A stretch of DNA of 42,118 nt from Acidobacteriota bacterium (GCA_016201275.1 JACQDB010000014.1:1-42118), one strand, 5' to 3'; shown: positions 33,204 through 41,799, numbered from the stretch's first letter. The notes: generated from the sequence alone by a model not told the origin. Numbers and translations: made by a program.

Positions 33204-33315
33204 GTCTTTTCGTCCGGTGTCCGGTGTCTGTCATTCGATAGCTAACCTTGAAAACCAGGATGACCGATTGCCGATGAGGGCTTGAAAGAATGACGCCGGA
33301 CACCGGACAAAAGAC
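33204..33315. repeat. 112-bp inverted-repeat element between pilT and pilC
   Basis: Ends gtcttttcgtccggtgtccg and, inverted, gtcttttgtccggtgtccgg are alike over about 28 bp with one indel. The interior has no gene. It lies between pilT and pilC in the operon. Confidence 0.7.
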
Positions 33316-33370
33316 TTTCTGATGTATTGCCCCTACGCACGAACCACCCCCAGTTTAGTAAAGGTGAAAA

Positions 33371-34597
33371 ATGCCTACATATGTTTTTAAGGGGCGCAAC
33401 CGATTAAACGAAATCGTCGTCGGTGAGCGCGTAGCGACAGATCGTGGGGCGCTTGAAGCCATGCTCAGGCGCGAACAAGTGATTTTAACCAGCGCCCGCG
33501 AAAAAGGCCGCGACATCTCGTTGCCCAAGATTGGCCGCGAAAAGGTCAAGAGCAAAGACCTGGCGTTGTTCACGCGCCAGTTTTCCGTCATGCTCGATGC
33601 CGGGTTGCCGCTCGTGCAATGCCTGGAAATTTTAGGCCAGCAACAGGACAACAAGTTTTTCCAGAAGGTGATTTTTCAAACTCGTGGCGATGTCGAAGCC
33701 GGTTTGACGCTCGCCGATTCAATGGCCAAACATCCACGCGCCTTCGACCACCTTTATTGCAACATGGTGGCGGCGGGTGAAACCGGCGGTATTCTTGACA
33801 TCATCCTGCAACGCCTCTCGACTTTTCTGGAAAAGATGGTCAAGTTGAAGAGCGATGTCAAAAGCGCATTGATCTATCCGATAGCTGTCATCTTCATCGC
33901 CATACTGGTGATCTCGGTGATTATGATCGTGGTAATTCCGGCCTTCAAAAATATCTTTGAAGGCTTGTTAGGGCCGGGCGAAAAACTGCCGTGGTTGACC
34001 GAAATGGTGGTGACCTTTTCCAGTTTCCTGGCCGGTTACTGGTGGTTGATGGCGATTATGATTGGCGGCGCGGTGTTCGGCTTGAAAGCCTATTATCAAA
34101 CCGAACAAGGCCATTACCTGCTCGATAAAATGATTTTGAAAGCGCCGATACTCGGCGTCATCATGAAGAAGATTGCGATTGCGCGTTTCAGCCGCACGCT
34201 TTCGACGTTGATGAGTTCCGGCGTGCCGATTCTGGAATCGCTGGACATCACAGCGCGCACCTCCGGCAACATGGTGGTATCGGAAGGCATACTGAAAGTG
34301 CGCGCCGGTATTGAACAAGGGCAAACCTTCGTCGAGCCTCTGAAGGCGACACAGATTTTTCCGGCGATGGTCAGCCAGATGATCGGCGTCGGCGAACAGA
34401 CCGGCGCGATGGACGCCATGTTGAGTAAGATCGCTGACTTCTATGAACAGGAAGTGGATTCGGCCATCGCCAATCTGTTGAGCATGATGGAACCGGCGAT
34501 GATTCTGTTTTTGGGCGTCACCATCGGTACGATTGTTATTGCTATGTATATGCCGTTGTTCACCCTCATCGGCAAACTGGCAGGCGGCGGCAAATAA
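33371..34597 (+). CDS. pilC: Type IV pilus inner-membrane platform protein PilC
   Basis: The 408-residue protein has the two GspF domains (about 65-185 and 270-395) with the family's membrane segments (ALIYPIAVIFIAILVISVIM; then the helix after GYWWLMAIMIGG; and ILFLGVTIGTIVIAMYMPLF at the end). Motifs RQFSVMLDAGLPLVQCLEIL and FSRTLSTLMSSGVPILESL mark the two repeats, each followed by a GE(Q)TGG/A motif (GETGGILD, GEQTGAMD). It anchors the pilus and couples to PilB and PilT. A ribosome site AAAGGTGA is present. A terminator follows about 115 bases after the stop. Confidence 0.94.
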   Translation: MPTYVFKGRNRLNEIVVGERVATDRGALEAMLRREQVILTSAREKGRDISLPKIGREKVKSKDLALFTRQFSVMLDAGLPLVQCLEILGQQQDNKFFQKVIFQTRGDVEAGLTLADSMAKHPRAFDHLYCNMVAAGETGGILDIILQRLSTFLEKMVKLKSDVKSALIYPIAVIFIAILVISVIMIVVIPAFKNIFEGLLGPGEKLPWLTEMVVTFSSFLAGYWWLMAIMIGGAVFGLKAYYQTEQGHYLLDKMILKAPILGVIMKKIAIARFSRTLSTLMSSGVPILESLDITARTSGNMVVSEGILKVRAGIEQGQTFVEPLKATQIFPAMVSQMIGVGEQTGAMDAMLSKIADFYEQEVDSAIANLLSMMEPAMILFLGVTIGTIVIAMYMPLFTLIGKLAGGGK

Positions 34598-34602
34598 GGC
34601 AA

Positions 34603-34690
34603 ACGGCCAAAGTAAAAAGGCAGCCGGCCAAATCGTCGCTGCCGGAATCTTCTGCGTTGGGCTTTGGCCTAACCGTTCGTGGTTTTGCTC
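34603..34690. other. Short inverted repeats after pilC
   Basis: Imperfect inverted arms acggccaaag and ctttggcctaaccgt, with ggcagcc / gctgcc inside. It may form a transcript hairpin ahead of the stronger terminator at 34714. Confidence 0.4.
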
Positions 34691-34713
34691 ACTTGTGCTT
34701 TTTCACCTGTAGT

Positions 34714-34760
34714 AACCGCCAAGCGCTCCGGGAAATTTCCCCGGAGCGCTTGGCGGTTTT
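34714..34760 (+). terminator. Intrinsic terminator of the pil operon
   Basis: An 18-19 bp stem (aaccgccaagcgctccggg and its complement) with a short aaattt loop, followed by TTTT (cggttttgctcc). It is about 115 bases past the pilC stop. The stem is symmetric enough to act on both strands. Confidence 0.88.
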
Positions 34761-34782
34761 GCTCCTCGTAGTGATCAAAAAG

Positions 34783-35146
34783 TGGTAGTGCGAAATAAGT
34801 ATAGCGGCTTGCAGAGGTGTGCGATGGGTTGAGCGGCGGTCACAGACCACCTCTCGACAAGGTGTTATGGTCGTGGGCAAATGCAATTCGCTATAAGGCG
34901 CGACCGCCAACCAACTGCTCCGGTTTCGCTGTGTAGGAGCTAGAGAAATTTTCGTACTCCATATCTAGAGCGTGTTGCATAAATAGATGTCTTGTCCAGA
35001 TATTGTGTGTGATGGTTTAACGACCTACAAGATACGGGTGGTTGCTGGAATTGTGCGACCCGCTCTAGCTATAGACAAGACGCTCCTACAGCGCTACTCA
35101 TCGGTTCAATCGCTCTCACTTCAGCCTTACTTTTTTCGCACTACCC
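34783..35146. repeat. 364-bp inverted-repeat element containing a nested 102-bp element
   Basis: Outer ends tggtagtgcgaaataagta (34783 on) and, inverted, gggtagtgcgaaaaaagtaag (to 35146) match at about 17 of 21 positions. The 102-bp MITE copy 2 (34966-35067) lies inside, so the arrangement is consistent with one element inserted into another. No gene is encoded. The outer tip also resembles the right end of the repeat at 37156-37270 (cgcactacccc). Confidence 0.55.
34966..35067 (+). repeat. 102-bp MITE-like element, copy 2
   Basis: Ends tagagcgtgttgc and gcgacccgctcta correspond to the perfect ends of the copy at 7515-7616, with one change on each side. Both copies are exactly 102 bp and share internal blocks (tgatggtttaac). 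Confidence 0.8.
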
Positions 35147-35305
35147 AAAACGTAAGCTTCGACTGGCGACCTACTTCGCAGTCGTCGTTCTGTAGCCGCG
35201 ACCCTGTGCCTTGCTGCACCCAAGGGGCGCTGCTGCGGAGCGAATCAAAGGTTCAAGCGTTAATTTGTCAGCCATACGTTTTTAGCAACGCCAGCGCCGC
35301 GTCCC

Positions 35306-35866
35306 CTACCAGGTAAAAATAAATTCACAGCAGGTCGCGCCTTTGGCAGCGCATTTCTCGTGCTGTACCTTGATGGCCGTAGCCCCGGCCAATTCCAAAG
35401 TCTTGCTCCAGAACCCGCCGAGGCTTTCGCAGATGGAACGCGCCGGACGCGCCCCCGCGCCATAATCGTAGCGCACCAGACAGCTGATTTCACTCAAGGA
35501 TTCGATCTCCAAAAGCAGCGAATCCTTGAAAAAGAAATCCTTGATCCAGGTAATCTTTTCCACCTGTTTGGCCGGCGTTTTGGCCAGCAGCGAACGATAT
35601 GCTCCGGTAAAAACGTATTCGGCCATGGCGCGACCGATTTCAATCGAAAGATTTTTATCGGGCGAAGTCACAAGCTGTCGGGTCAGTTTCCGCAAGGCAT
35701 TCAAAGTCTCGTAGGGATACCAACTCGAAGCCAGAAACGGTGTGGCAACCAGCGCCTGATCTTCGGCTGACAGGGACGGCAAAGCCTCGGCCAGGGCGGG
35801 CGCGCCATAGTGGGCTTTCAAGTAGTTTACCCAGGCGGTCAGTAGTGTTCCTTTTATTTCTGCCAT
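35306..35866 (-). CDS. V4R-like / DUF2378-like protein
   Basis: The 186-residue protein has a helical N-terminal half (GTLLTAWVNYLKAHYG, ETLNALRKLTRQLV, AMAEYVFTGAYRSLL) and a C-terminal part typical of V4R/heme-NO-binding-like domains: GFWSKTLELAGATAIKVQHEKCAAKG then TCCEFIFTW. Related proteins are small-molecule sensors or partners of signalling proteins. There is no signal peptide. The start is the ATG at 35866 with AAGGAG five bases upstream; the longer frame adds 84 residues with no family match. Function is not known. Confidence 0.72.
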   Translation of the reverse strand: MAEIKGTLLTAWVNYLKAHYGAPALAEALPSLSAEDQALVATPFLASSWYPYETLNALRKLTRQLVTSPDKNLSIEIGRAMAEYVFTGAYRSLLAKTPAKQVEKITWIKDFFFKDSLLLEIESLSEISCLVRYDYGAGARPARSICESLGGFWSKTLELAGATAIKVQHEKCAAKGATCCEFIFTW

Positions 35867-36271
35867 TACTTCTCCTTGTTGCGAGGTGCGAATGGATAGA
35901 GGCCGCGCCGAACCCTTCGTGGTTTGGGGTTCGGCTGCATGGCGCTCAATTTTTCTCTTCGCAGCCGTTGGCGGTGTTGCCATCACTTGCGTATGCGCGC
36001 TCATCGGCACAGAGCGTGAAGGGTGGAAAATGAGATGTCGAATGAAGCGCAATAAAGAGGACGCGCAAATGATTTCCTGCCTTGTTTGATTGTCATTGGC
36101 GACTATACCGCATAGCAAAAAAGCCCGTCAATACTATTGTTTTGCGAAGTTTTCCGCTGCTGATCTGGCTTTGCTCAATTCAGCGGACGCGCAACTGCCG
36201 GTTTCGGAAAAGGTTTCTTGCGCGCCGCCAGCTTCACCCTTGCACCGATGCCCGTCGCCGGTGCGCGGCGG
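35867..36271. other. Gap with no supported gene
   Basis: Several short reading frames cross this region on both strands but none has a ribosome site or a recognisable domain. I see no strong palindrome. The promoter of the V4R-like gene should lie in its first part. Confidence 0.4.
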
Positions 36272-37042
36272 TTATGCGGTCAGCCACTGGTGCAGCAATT
36301 GACGCAATCGCACGCGCTCGCCCAATAGACAGGCGTGACCTGCGCCGCGAATGATTTTCACTGTAGCGTTGGGCATACGCGAAGCCATGAATTGCGCTTC
36401 GCGTACCGAGCGAACCAGCAGGTCGCGGGTGCTGGCGATCAATAACGTCGGCGCAGTAATCTCCGCCAGTCGGTCTTCAAGATTAACTTCGGCAATGAGG
36501 CGCAAACGGCGTGCATAACTCTTCATCTCGACGGTGCGTAGCACTTGCAAGATGCGCCGCCGGTCGTCGCCGGTCACGCCGTCCACATACAACCCTAGAG
36601 AAGCCATTGCCAGACGAAACGGCAACACCATCGGAAATGGCACCAGCGCGGCAAGGGTTGCGGCAAGGTTGATGCGTATGCGCCGCCGATAATAGGGAAA
36701 TGAATTGACGAGCACCAGACGTCCGACCAGCGCCGGATAATGCAGCGCGAAGGTCAAGGCGATGCTGCCGCCGAAAGATTCGCCAACGATCAACGCTGGG
36801 GCGGCGTCGAGGTCTTGGATGATAGCGGCAAGGTCGCTGGTCAGGTCTGCGTAAGTTGCCATCGGGTCGTCGCGCAGGCGAAAGGTGACGACGCGAAATT
36901 GTTCCATCAGCGTGGGAATCTGTTGGTAAAATAATTCGCCGGTGCCATCCATACCGGCAACATAAACCAATAACGGCAAGGCGGAATTGGCATTGTGAAG
37001 TTGGTATGCCGGACAAGGTCGGCTCAGGTTCGCATTGTTCAT
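36272..37042 (-). CDS. Alpha/beta hydrolase
   Basis: The 256-residue protein has the alpha/beta-hydrolase order: strand LPLLVYVAGMDGTGE with the oxyanion loop, nucleophile elbow Ser in GESFGGSIAL, an acid in TLLIASTRDLLV and the His in IRGAGHACLL. The hydrophobic cap lies in the middle (RINLAATLAALVPFPMVLPF). A thioesterase or lipase-like role is possible; the substrate is unknown. There is no signal peptide. I start at MNNANLS; the longer frame runs back into the ~115-bp repeat. No good ribosome site is seen before this ATG, so the start is uncertain. Confidence 0.78.
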   Translation of the reverse strand: MNNANLSRPCPAYQLHNANSALPLLVYVAGMDGTGELFYQQIPTLMEQFRVVTFRLRDDPMATYADLTSDLAAIIQDLDAAPALIVGESFGGSIALTFALHYPALVGRLVLVNSFPYYRRRIRINLAATLAALVPFPMVLPFRLAMASLGLYVDGVTGDDRRRILQVLRTVEMKSYARRLRLIAEVNLEDRLAEITAPTLLIASTRDLLVRSVREAQFMASRMPNATVKIIRGAGHACLLGERVRLRQLLHQWLTA

Positions 37043-37155
37043 CACTGTTTGCTTCAAGTGCGCCAAGTTAAAATGGTCGGCGCGATTAGTATCCAGGGAA
37101 AAAGTTTTCGCTAGGTCAAGCACATACAACACGCTCGACGCAGGTCTTTGCCTTT

Positions 37156-37270
37156 TTAGGATGGTGGGTGAAATAACCTGCAAGACTTGAGTGATTTTCC
37201 TATGCCCTGTACGGGCGACCATCGCAGGGTCGCTCGTACAGGGTTGCACCTTATTTCATTCGCACTACCC
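37156..37270 (-). repeat. ~115-bp inverted-repeat element, copy B
   Basis: Runs in the opposite sense to copies A and C. The centre is the hairpin ccctgtacgggcgacc ... gtcgctcgtacaggg, and the ends are ttaggatggtgggtgaaata and its inverted relative ttatttcattcgcactaccc. It lies upstream of the alpha/beta hydrolase gene and may include its promoter. Confidence 0.78.
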
Positions 37271-37355
37271 CTTCGCAATTCTTACCTTTGCCTGTTGCCT
37301 TTTGCCTGGCTGCTGAGGCTTCGGGGTTGACGGTACAAGGTCTGCGGCGTGCCGT

Positions 37356-38153
37356 CTAGCAGCGGTCTATTTCTTCCAGTATGCGTTTGGCGTTGTCGCT
37401 TGGTTGACCGTCGGTGATGGCGCGACCGATGACTACATAATCAGCGCCATCGCGCAGCGCTTCTACAGGTGTGGCGATGCGCTTTTGGTCGCCGCTGGCC
37501 GCCCATACGGGTCTGATGCCCGGCGTTAAGATGATGAAATTTGTCGCCGCCACGCGCTCGCGTATCAAACGTATCTCTCGCGGCGAAGCGACCACGCCAT
37601 CCAATCCCGCCTCGCGTGCCAGCGTCGCCAGTCGCACGACCACTTCATCGGCGGTGCCGGCAATGCCGACTTCGGCAAGGCTGGTATCATTCATACTGGT
37701 CAACACCGTGACGCCTAAAATTGCAGGCCGGATTGCGGGGAGCGGTGGCTGACCGCTGACCGCTTGATCTGACGAATGGATGTTGAGCGCTTGCGCCGTT
37801 GGCGGCAAAAGCGCTGCTTCAGATTGAAGGGCCTGCGAAGCGGCGTGCATCATCTCTGCACCGCCCAGTGCGTGGACGTTGAACATTGCCACGCCGAGTT
37901 GGGCTGCCGCTTGCGACGCTCCGGCGACGGTATTGGGGATGTCGTGATATTTCAAATCGAGGAAGACGTGTTCACCGGCGGCGATGATGTCGCGCACCAG
38001 TTGTGGACCGGCGGCAGTGAACAGTTGTTTGCCGATCTTAAACATTCCGACCAGGCCGCTCAGGGTTTCTACCAGTTGCAAAGCGCGATCCCGATTTGCC
38101 ACATCGAGCGCGACGACGATTTTTTCTTTGGCGGTTTTGGGTATCTGCATCAT
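37356..38153 (-). CDS. pyrF: Orotidine 5'-phosphate decarboxylase
   Basis: The 265-residue protein catalyses the last step of UMP synthesis. The catalytic Asp-Lys-x2-Asp set is seen as Asp66, Lys68 and Asp71 in FLDLKYHDIPNT; the N-terminal strand IVVALD, the GVTVLTSM strand and the phosphate-binding TPGIRP ... YVVIGRAIT are present. Between ASQAL (about 110) and ILGVTVLTS (about 146) there is an extra ~30 residues (SEAALLPPTAQALNIHSS, then AVSGQPPLPAIRP) not seen in typical PyrF, part of it coding from an agcggt palindrome. I use the ATG at 38153 (MMQIPK); no good ribosome site is seen, and an upstream TTG could add 30 residues. Confidence 0.9.
   Translation of the reverse strand: MMQIPKTAKEKIVVALDVANRDRALQLVETLSGLVGMFKIGKQLFTAAGPQLVRDIIAAGEHVFLDLKYHDIPNTVAGASQAAAQLGVAMFNVHALGGAEMMHAASQALQSEAALLPPTAQALNIHSSDQAVSGQPPLPAIRPAILGVTVLTSMNDTSLAEVGIAGTADEVVVRLATLAREAGLDGVVASPREIRLIRERVAATNFIILTPGIRPVWAASGDQKRIATPVEALRDGADYVVIGRAITDGQPSDNAKRILEEIDRC
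37741..37764. repeat. agcggt palindrome inside pyrF
   Basis: agcggt-ggctg-accgct, followed by a second gaccgct, resembles the intergenic palindromes at 20150-20230. It lies in frame within the extra segment of PyrF. Confidence 0.55.
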
Positions 38154-38301
38154 GAAATGTGTGAAGCTGTCCGTTAAATTTGCTGCTGCCTTTGGCCAAC
38201 TAACGCGAGAGAAATTTTGTCGCGCCGCTTTGACTATAGACAACCGCAGACCTGAAGTTCAAGCCTGCGAGTTTTGTAGCAGATTGGGGAATACGAAAAA
38301 C

Positions 38302-38419
38302 GTAAGGCTTGTGGCTTAAATAAAGTGCAACCCTGTACGGGCGATCCCCGCAAGGTCGCCCGTACAGGGCAGTTGAAAATCACTCAAATCTTGCAGGGTA
38401 TTTCATTCACCATCCTAAC
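38302..38419 (+). repeat. ~115-bp inverted-repeat element, copy C
   Basis: Same orientation as copy A: aaagtgcaaccctgtacggg, the central hairpin to cgcccgtacaggg, then ttgaaaatcactcaa and the end ttcattcaccatcctaac. Compared with copies A and B, few bases differ in the central hairpin. It lies between pyrF and the bactofilin gene. Confidence 0.78.
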
Positions 38420-38547
38420 GGGCAAGGCGAATGCGGCACACCGTATTGAATGATGCAGTGTGCTGCATCAGGATGTTGCGCTGCCGGATGGTTGCGTCGC
38501 TACGCTGTTGCGAAAGGGCGCGACGCCTGCACGGTCGCGGTAATCTT

Positions 38548-38988
38548 TCAGGCTTCTTTGACTTTGCGTTTGTCGCCCTCTTTGTCAGGAAGTCGGGAAT
38601 CAAGGCGCGGCACTTCTGCCTCTTTGCCCATTTTGATTGCGCCGTTGAACAGCGAGCCTTCTTCGACAACCAAAGCGGGAGTGATGACATCGCCCTGCAA
38701 ACGGCCTGTGCGATGAATCTCGACCCGCGCCCGAGCTTTCAAATCGCCGACGATGGAGCCGTGTAACAGACAGGAACCGACATCAATCTGGCCTTCGATT
38801 TTGCCGGATTCGCCAATAATCAAAGTGCCTTTTTCGCTGTAGAGCTTGCCGTTGACTTTGCCATCCACCTGCAATTTATCTACGAAAATCACGTCGCCAA
38901 CGACCTCTACGCCTTTGCCGATCCAGCCGAAATCCGAACCGCCACCATTTTCTGTTTTGACCAGTTTCATCTTATCTGAACCCCACAT
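38548..38988 (-). CDS. Bactofilin-family cytoskeletal protein
   Basis: The 146-residue protein has the bactofilin (DUF583) core: repeated short beta-strand turns of a right-handed beta-helix (GWIGKGVEVVGDVIFVD, KVNGKLYSEKGTLIIGESGKIEG, LLHGSIVGDLKARARVEIHRTGRLQGDV). The start and end are short, charged tails. Bactofilins form filaments in the cytoplasm that shape the cell or place other proteins. I use the ATG of MWGSDKM; a second ATG (MKLVK) lies 18 bases further on. Neither has a clear ribosome site. The longer frame adds 62 residues with no family match. Confidence 0.85.
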   Translation of the reverse strand: MWGSDKMKLVKTENGGGSDFGWIGKGVEVVGDVIFVDKLQVDGKVNGKLYSEKGTLIIGESGKIEGQIDVGSCLLHGSIVGDLKARARVEIHRTGRLQGDVITPALVVEEGSLFNGAIKMGKEAEVPRLDSRLPDKEGDKRKVKEA

Positions 38989-39174
38989 AATAAACTGACT
39001 TTCCCAACCCGGCGACACCTGCACCTGAGCAGACTTGCGCCGCGTTGAAGTAGATTTTTGAATTGTCCCACGTTGATTTGCACAAACGAAGCAGTCAGCG
39101 TTATACGCTGGCCGATGCGCGAAAGTCAAGACTTCTGTGCTTGCCAAGCAGGCCGACCAGCGTGAAACCGCCAA

Positions 39175-39513
39175 CGTCTGCGACCCAACGAACCCAGATG
39201 CACGGCCTCTTGATTCTTTCGCCGGAGGTTTTCAAAGCGGCAAGGACAACGACTTTGCACGGGTGATGAATTTTTCTGCTGGCAGGAAAAAGCCCTTGAA
39301 ATAAGGGTTTTTCGCCAGTTTCAAAGCCACGGGTTCGGCTTCAATGCGACTGCGCTGCCAATATTCTTGACGCGAGTTCTACTCTTATAGTAAACCCGTA
39401 GGCGTTTGGTTCGCGTGAACGACAGCCGAAGTTCAAGGCAAGAGCAGGGCGGCGCGGCGCTTGTGGACGGCAAGCTCAGGCAGGGAAATCGAAAGCCCTA
39501 TGGGAGTTGAAAG
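39175..39513. other. Gap before the IMPase-like gene
   Basis: Besides the possible remnant above, a plus-strand TTGACG at 39367-39372 with TAGTAA fifteen bases on is a weak promoter candidate for the following gene. No other feature is clear. Confidence 0.35.
39232..39376 (-). pseudogene. Possible C-terminal gene remnant
   Basis: On the minus strand a 47-codon frame without a start codon reads like real protein (QEYWQRSRIEAEPVALKLA, then YFKGFFLPAEKFITRAKSL) and stops at 39232. An upstream stop codon (TAG) cuts it off from any longer gene. A short hairpin with a T run at 39287-39311 lies inside it. It could be the tail of a lost gene or a small gene starting at GTG. I do not recognise the family. 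Confidence 0.3.
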
Positions 39514-40566
39514 TTGGAAACATCATCAAGGTTTGAAGTCGAACAATTGCTGTTGCCGTTGCGCCGTTTGCACGAGCGTGTGCGTGATGCCGTCGTGGTT
39601 GCTTGCGAGCAGTCGGCTGTGGAAGACTTGGCGCGAGTTGCTGACGAAGACGGCGAAGGCGATACGATTTACGCCGTTGATCGCGTCAGTGAAGCCTTGC
39701 TGGTGGAAATTTTCGCAAGCGAAATCGCTACGCTTGCGCCGCTGGTGTTGATTGGCGAAGGACTCGCCGAAGGGCAGATCGTTTTGCCAAGCGGCACGCC
39801 GGAAGCCGCAGCGGTGTGGCGCATCATCGTTGACCCTATAGATGGCACACGCGGTTTGATGTACCAGAAACGCAGCGCCTGGGTGTTGACTGGAGTAGCA
39901 CCCAATCGCGGCAGCGCTACCAATTTGCAGGACATCACGCTTGCCTTGCAGACCGAAATTCCGTTGGTCAAACAACACCTCAGCGATAGCTTGTGGGCGA
40001 TGCGCGGCGTGGGCGCAAGTGGCGAACGCTTCAACCGTTTGACCGGCGAGCGCCTGCCGTTGCGTTTGCGGCCTTCTCAAGCCTTGAGCATCCGGCACGG
40101 GTTCGCGGGGTTGGCGCGTTTCTTTCCGGGGGTGCGCGAAGAACTGGCGGCGATTGATGAAGAGGTAGTGCGCGGTGCGCTCGGCGAGGTCGTACACGGC
40201 AAAGCGCATTGCTTTGAAGACCAATATGTATCGAGCGGCGGACAGCTTTACGAATTGATGGCCGGGCATGATCGCTTCATCGCCGATTTGCGTCCGCTGA
40301 TGGAACCGTTGTTGCAGCAGCGCGGTTTGTCGTTGGGAATTTGTTGTCATCCTTACGACCTCTGCACTGAATTAATCGCCCGTGAATTGGGCGTCATCGT
40401 CACGGATGCGTTTGGCAACGCGGTCACGGCCTTGCTCAATCTTGAAGCCGATGTGCATTGGGCAGGCTATGCGAATCGGCACATACGCAAAGAGATCGAA
40501 CCGCTGTTGCAACAGGCGCTGAAACGTCGCGGCTTAGTTGCAGCGCCCAATCAAACGGCGAGCTAA
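39514..40566 (+). CDS. Inositol-monophosphatase-like protein
   Basis: The 350-residue protein has the signature of the IMPase/FBPase superfamily: first metal-ligand region GE at 81-82 (LIGEGLAEG) and Asp107-Pro-Ile-Asp110-Gly-Thr112 ([13 protein letters not shown]), followed by a conserved block SAWVLTGVA. The C-terminal metal-binding Asp that normally sits in a WDxAA motif is not evident; the end instead reads [17 protein letters not shown], where an Asp lies in a similar place (YDLCTELIA). It would dephosphorylate a sugar or inositol phosphate, but the substrate is unclear. The start is TTG with GGGAG upstream; this is less certain. Confidence 0.78.
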   Translation: METSSRFEVEQLLLPLRRLHERVRDAVVVACEQSAVEDLARVADEDGEGDTIYAVDRVSEALLVEIFASEIATLAPLVLIGEGLAEGQIVLPSGTPEAAAVWRIIVDPIDGTRGLMYQKRSAWVLTGVAPNRGSATNLQDITLALQTEIPLVKQHLSDSLWAMRGVGASGERFNRLTGERLPLRLRPSQALSIRHGFAGLARFFPGVREELAAIDEEVVRGALGEVVHGKAHCFEDQYVSSGGQLYELMAGHDRFIADLRPLMEPLLQQRGLSLGICCHPYDLCTELIARELGVIVTDAFGNAVTALLNLEADVHWAGYANRHIRKEIEPLLQQALKRRGLVAAPNQTAS

Positions 40567-40728
40567 TCCCTTGCTCAAACTTCAGGGGAAGCATTTTCTG
40601 AAGCGCTATCAACGCCGCTGCGTTCAATCAGGTATGTCGGTCATTGGTGGCATTGCTACGTGAAGCGTGCGAGCCAATTTCTTCTGGCCTTTCTGATGCG
40701 TATCGGCTTATTTTTTTTGAGGACAACG

Positions 40729-41799
40729 ATGGCAATACACGCACAATTACCAATTCAAAAAGCGGCGTTCGGCAACACCGCAGACGGTCAGGCGGTTGAC
40801 CTTTACACCTTGACCAACGCGACGGGCATCGAAGCGAAAATCACCAACTATGGCGGCATCGTGGTGGCTCTGAAGGTTCCTGACCGGCAAGGCAAACTCG
40901 AAGATGTCGTGTTGGGTTATGACAACCTCGCAGGCTATTTGACCCGCACGCCGTATTTTGGCGCGCTCATCGGGCGCTACGGCAATCGCATCGCCAAAGG
41001 CCGCTTTACTTTGAACGGCCACGACTACAAGTTGGCGCACAACGATGGCGAAAATCATTTGCACGGCGGTCGCAAGGGCTTCGATAAAGTGGTGTGGCAA
41101 GCCGTCGAGAGCCAAGGCGAAAACGGCGCAGCACTGAAACTCTCTTATCTCAGCCAAGACGGCGAAGAAGGTTATCCCGGCAATCTCGCGGTCACGGTGA
41201 TTTATACCTTGACCCATGAGAATGAATTGAAGATTGATTATGCTGCGACCACCGATCAAGCGACGGTGATCAACCTGACGAATCATTCTTATTTCAATCT
41301 CGCCGGTCGCGGCAGCATACTCAATCACGAGTTGAGGCTCAACGCCGAGCGCTTCACCCCTGTGACTGTAGGCTTGATTCCAACCGGCGAAGTACGCAGC
41401 GTCAAGCGCACGCCTATGGATTTCACTCAACCGACACCCATAGGCGCACGCCTCGACGAATCTTACGAGCAATTAATTTTGGCCAGAGGCTATGACCACA
41501 ACTGGGTCTTGAATCTTTCTTCGGCAAGGCTCAGGTTTGCCGCCAGCGTTGCGGAGCCGACCAGCGGGCGCGTGCTGGAGGTGTTCACCGAAGAGCCAGG
41601 CGTACAATTTTACACGGGGAATTTTCTTGATGGCAGCATCACCGGCAAAGGCGGCGAAGTCTATCAACAGCGTTACGGCTTTTGTTTGGAGACGCAACAT
41701 TTTCCTGATTCGCCTAATCATCCCGAATTTCCGACGACGGTGCTGAACCCAGGGCAGCGTTATGCGACGACAACCGTGTATAAGTTTTCAACTCGGTGA
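40729..41799 (+). CDS. galM: Aldose 1-epimerase (galactose mutarotase)
   Basis: The 356-residue protein has the galactose mutarotase signatures: FGALIGRYGNRIAKGRF, NHLHGGRKGFDKVVW (first His), NLTNHSYFNLAG (second His), and the catalytic Glu in VFTEEPGVQFYTGNF near the end. It interconverts alpha and beta anomers of aldoses. The start at MAIHAQL follows GAGGA; an upstream in-frame GTG at 40660 could add 23 residues with a signal-like stretch (FLLAFLMRIGLFFL), so export cannot be excluded. It lies about 160 bases downstream of the phosphatase-like gene in the same direction. Confidence 0.9.
   Translation: MAIHAQLPIQKAAFGNTADGQAVDLYTLTNATGIEAKITNYGGIVVALKVPDRQGKLEDVVLGYDNLAGYLTRTPYFGALIGRYGNRIAKGRFTLNGHDYKLAHNDGENHLHGGRKGFDKVVWQAVESQGENGAALKLSYLSQDGEEGYPGNLAVTVIYTLTHENELKIDYAATTDQATVINLTNHSYFNLAGRGSILNHELRLNAERFTPVTVGLIPTGEVRSVKRTPMDFTQPTPIGARLDESYEQLILARGYDHNWVLNLSSARLRFAASVAEPTSGRVLEVFTEEPGVQFYTGNFLDGSITGKGGEVYQQRYGFCLETQHFPDSPNHPEFPTTVLNPGQRYATTTVYKFSTR

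Noticed and set aside
39287-39311. Terminator-like hairpin with T run on the plus strand
   Set aside because: No plus-strand gene ends before it, and the same bases read as protein on the minus strand; the stem also has an unpaired base.
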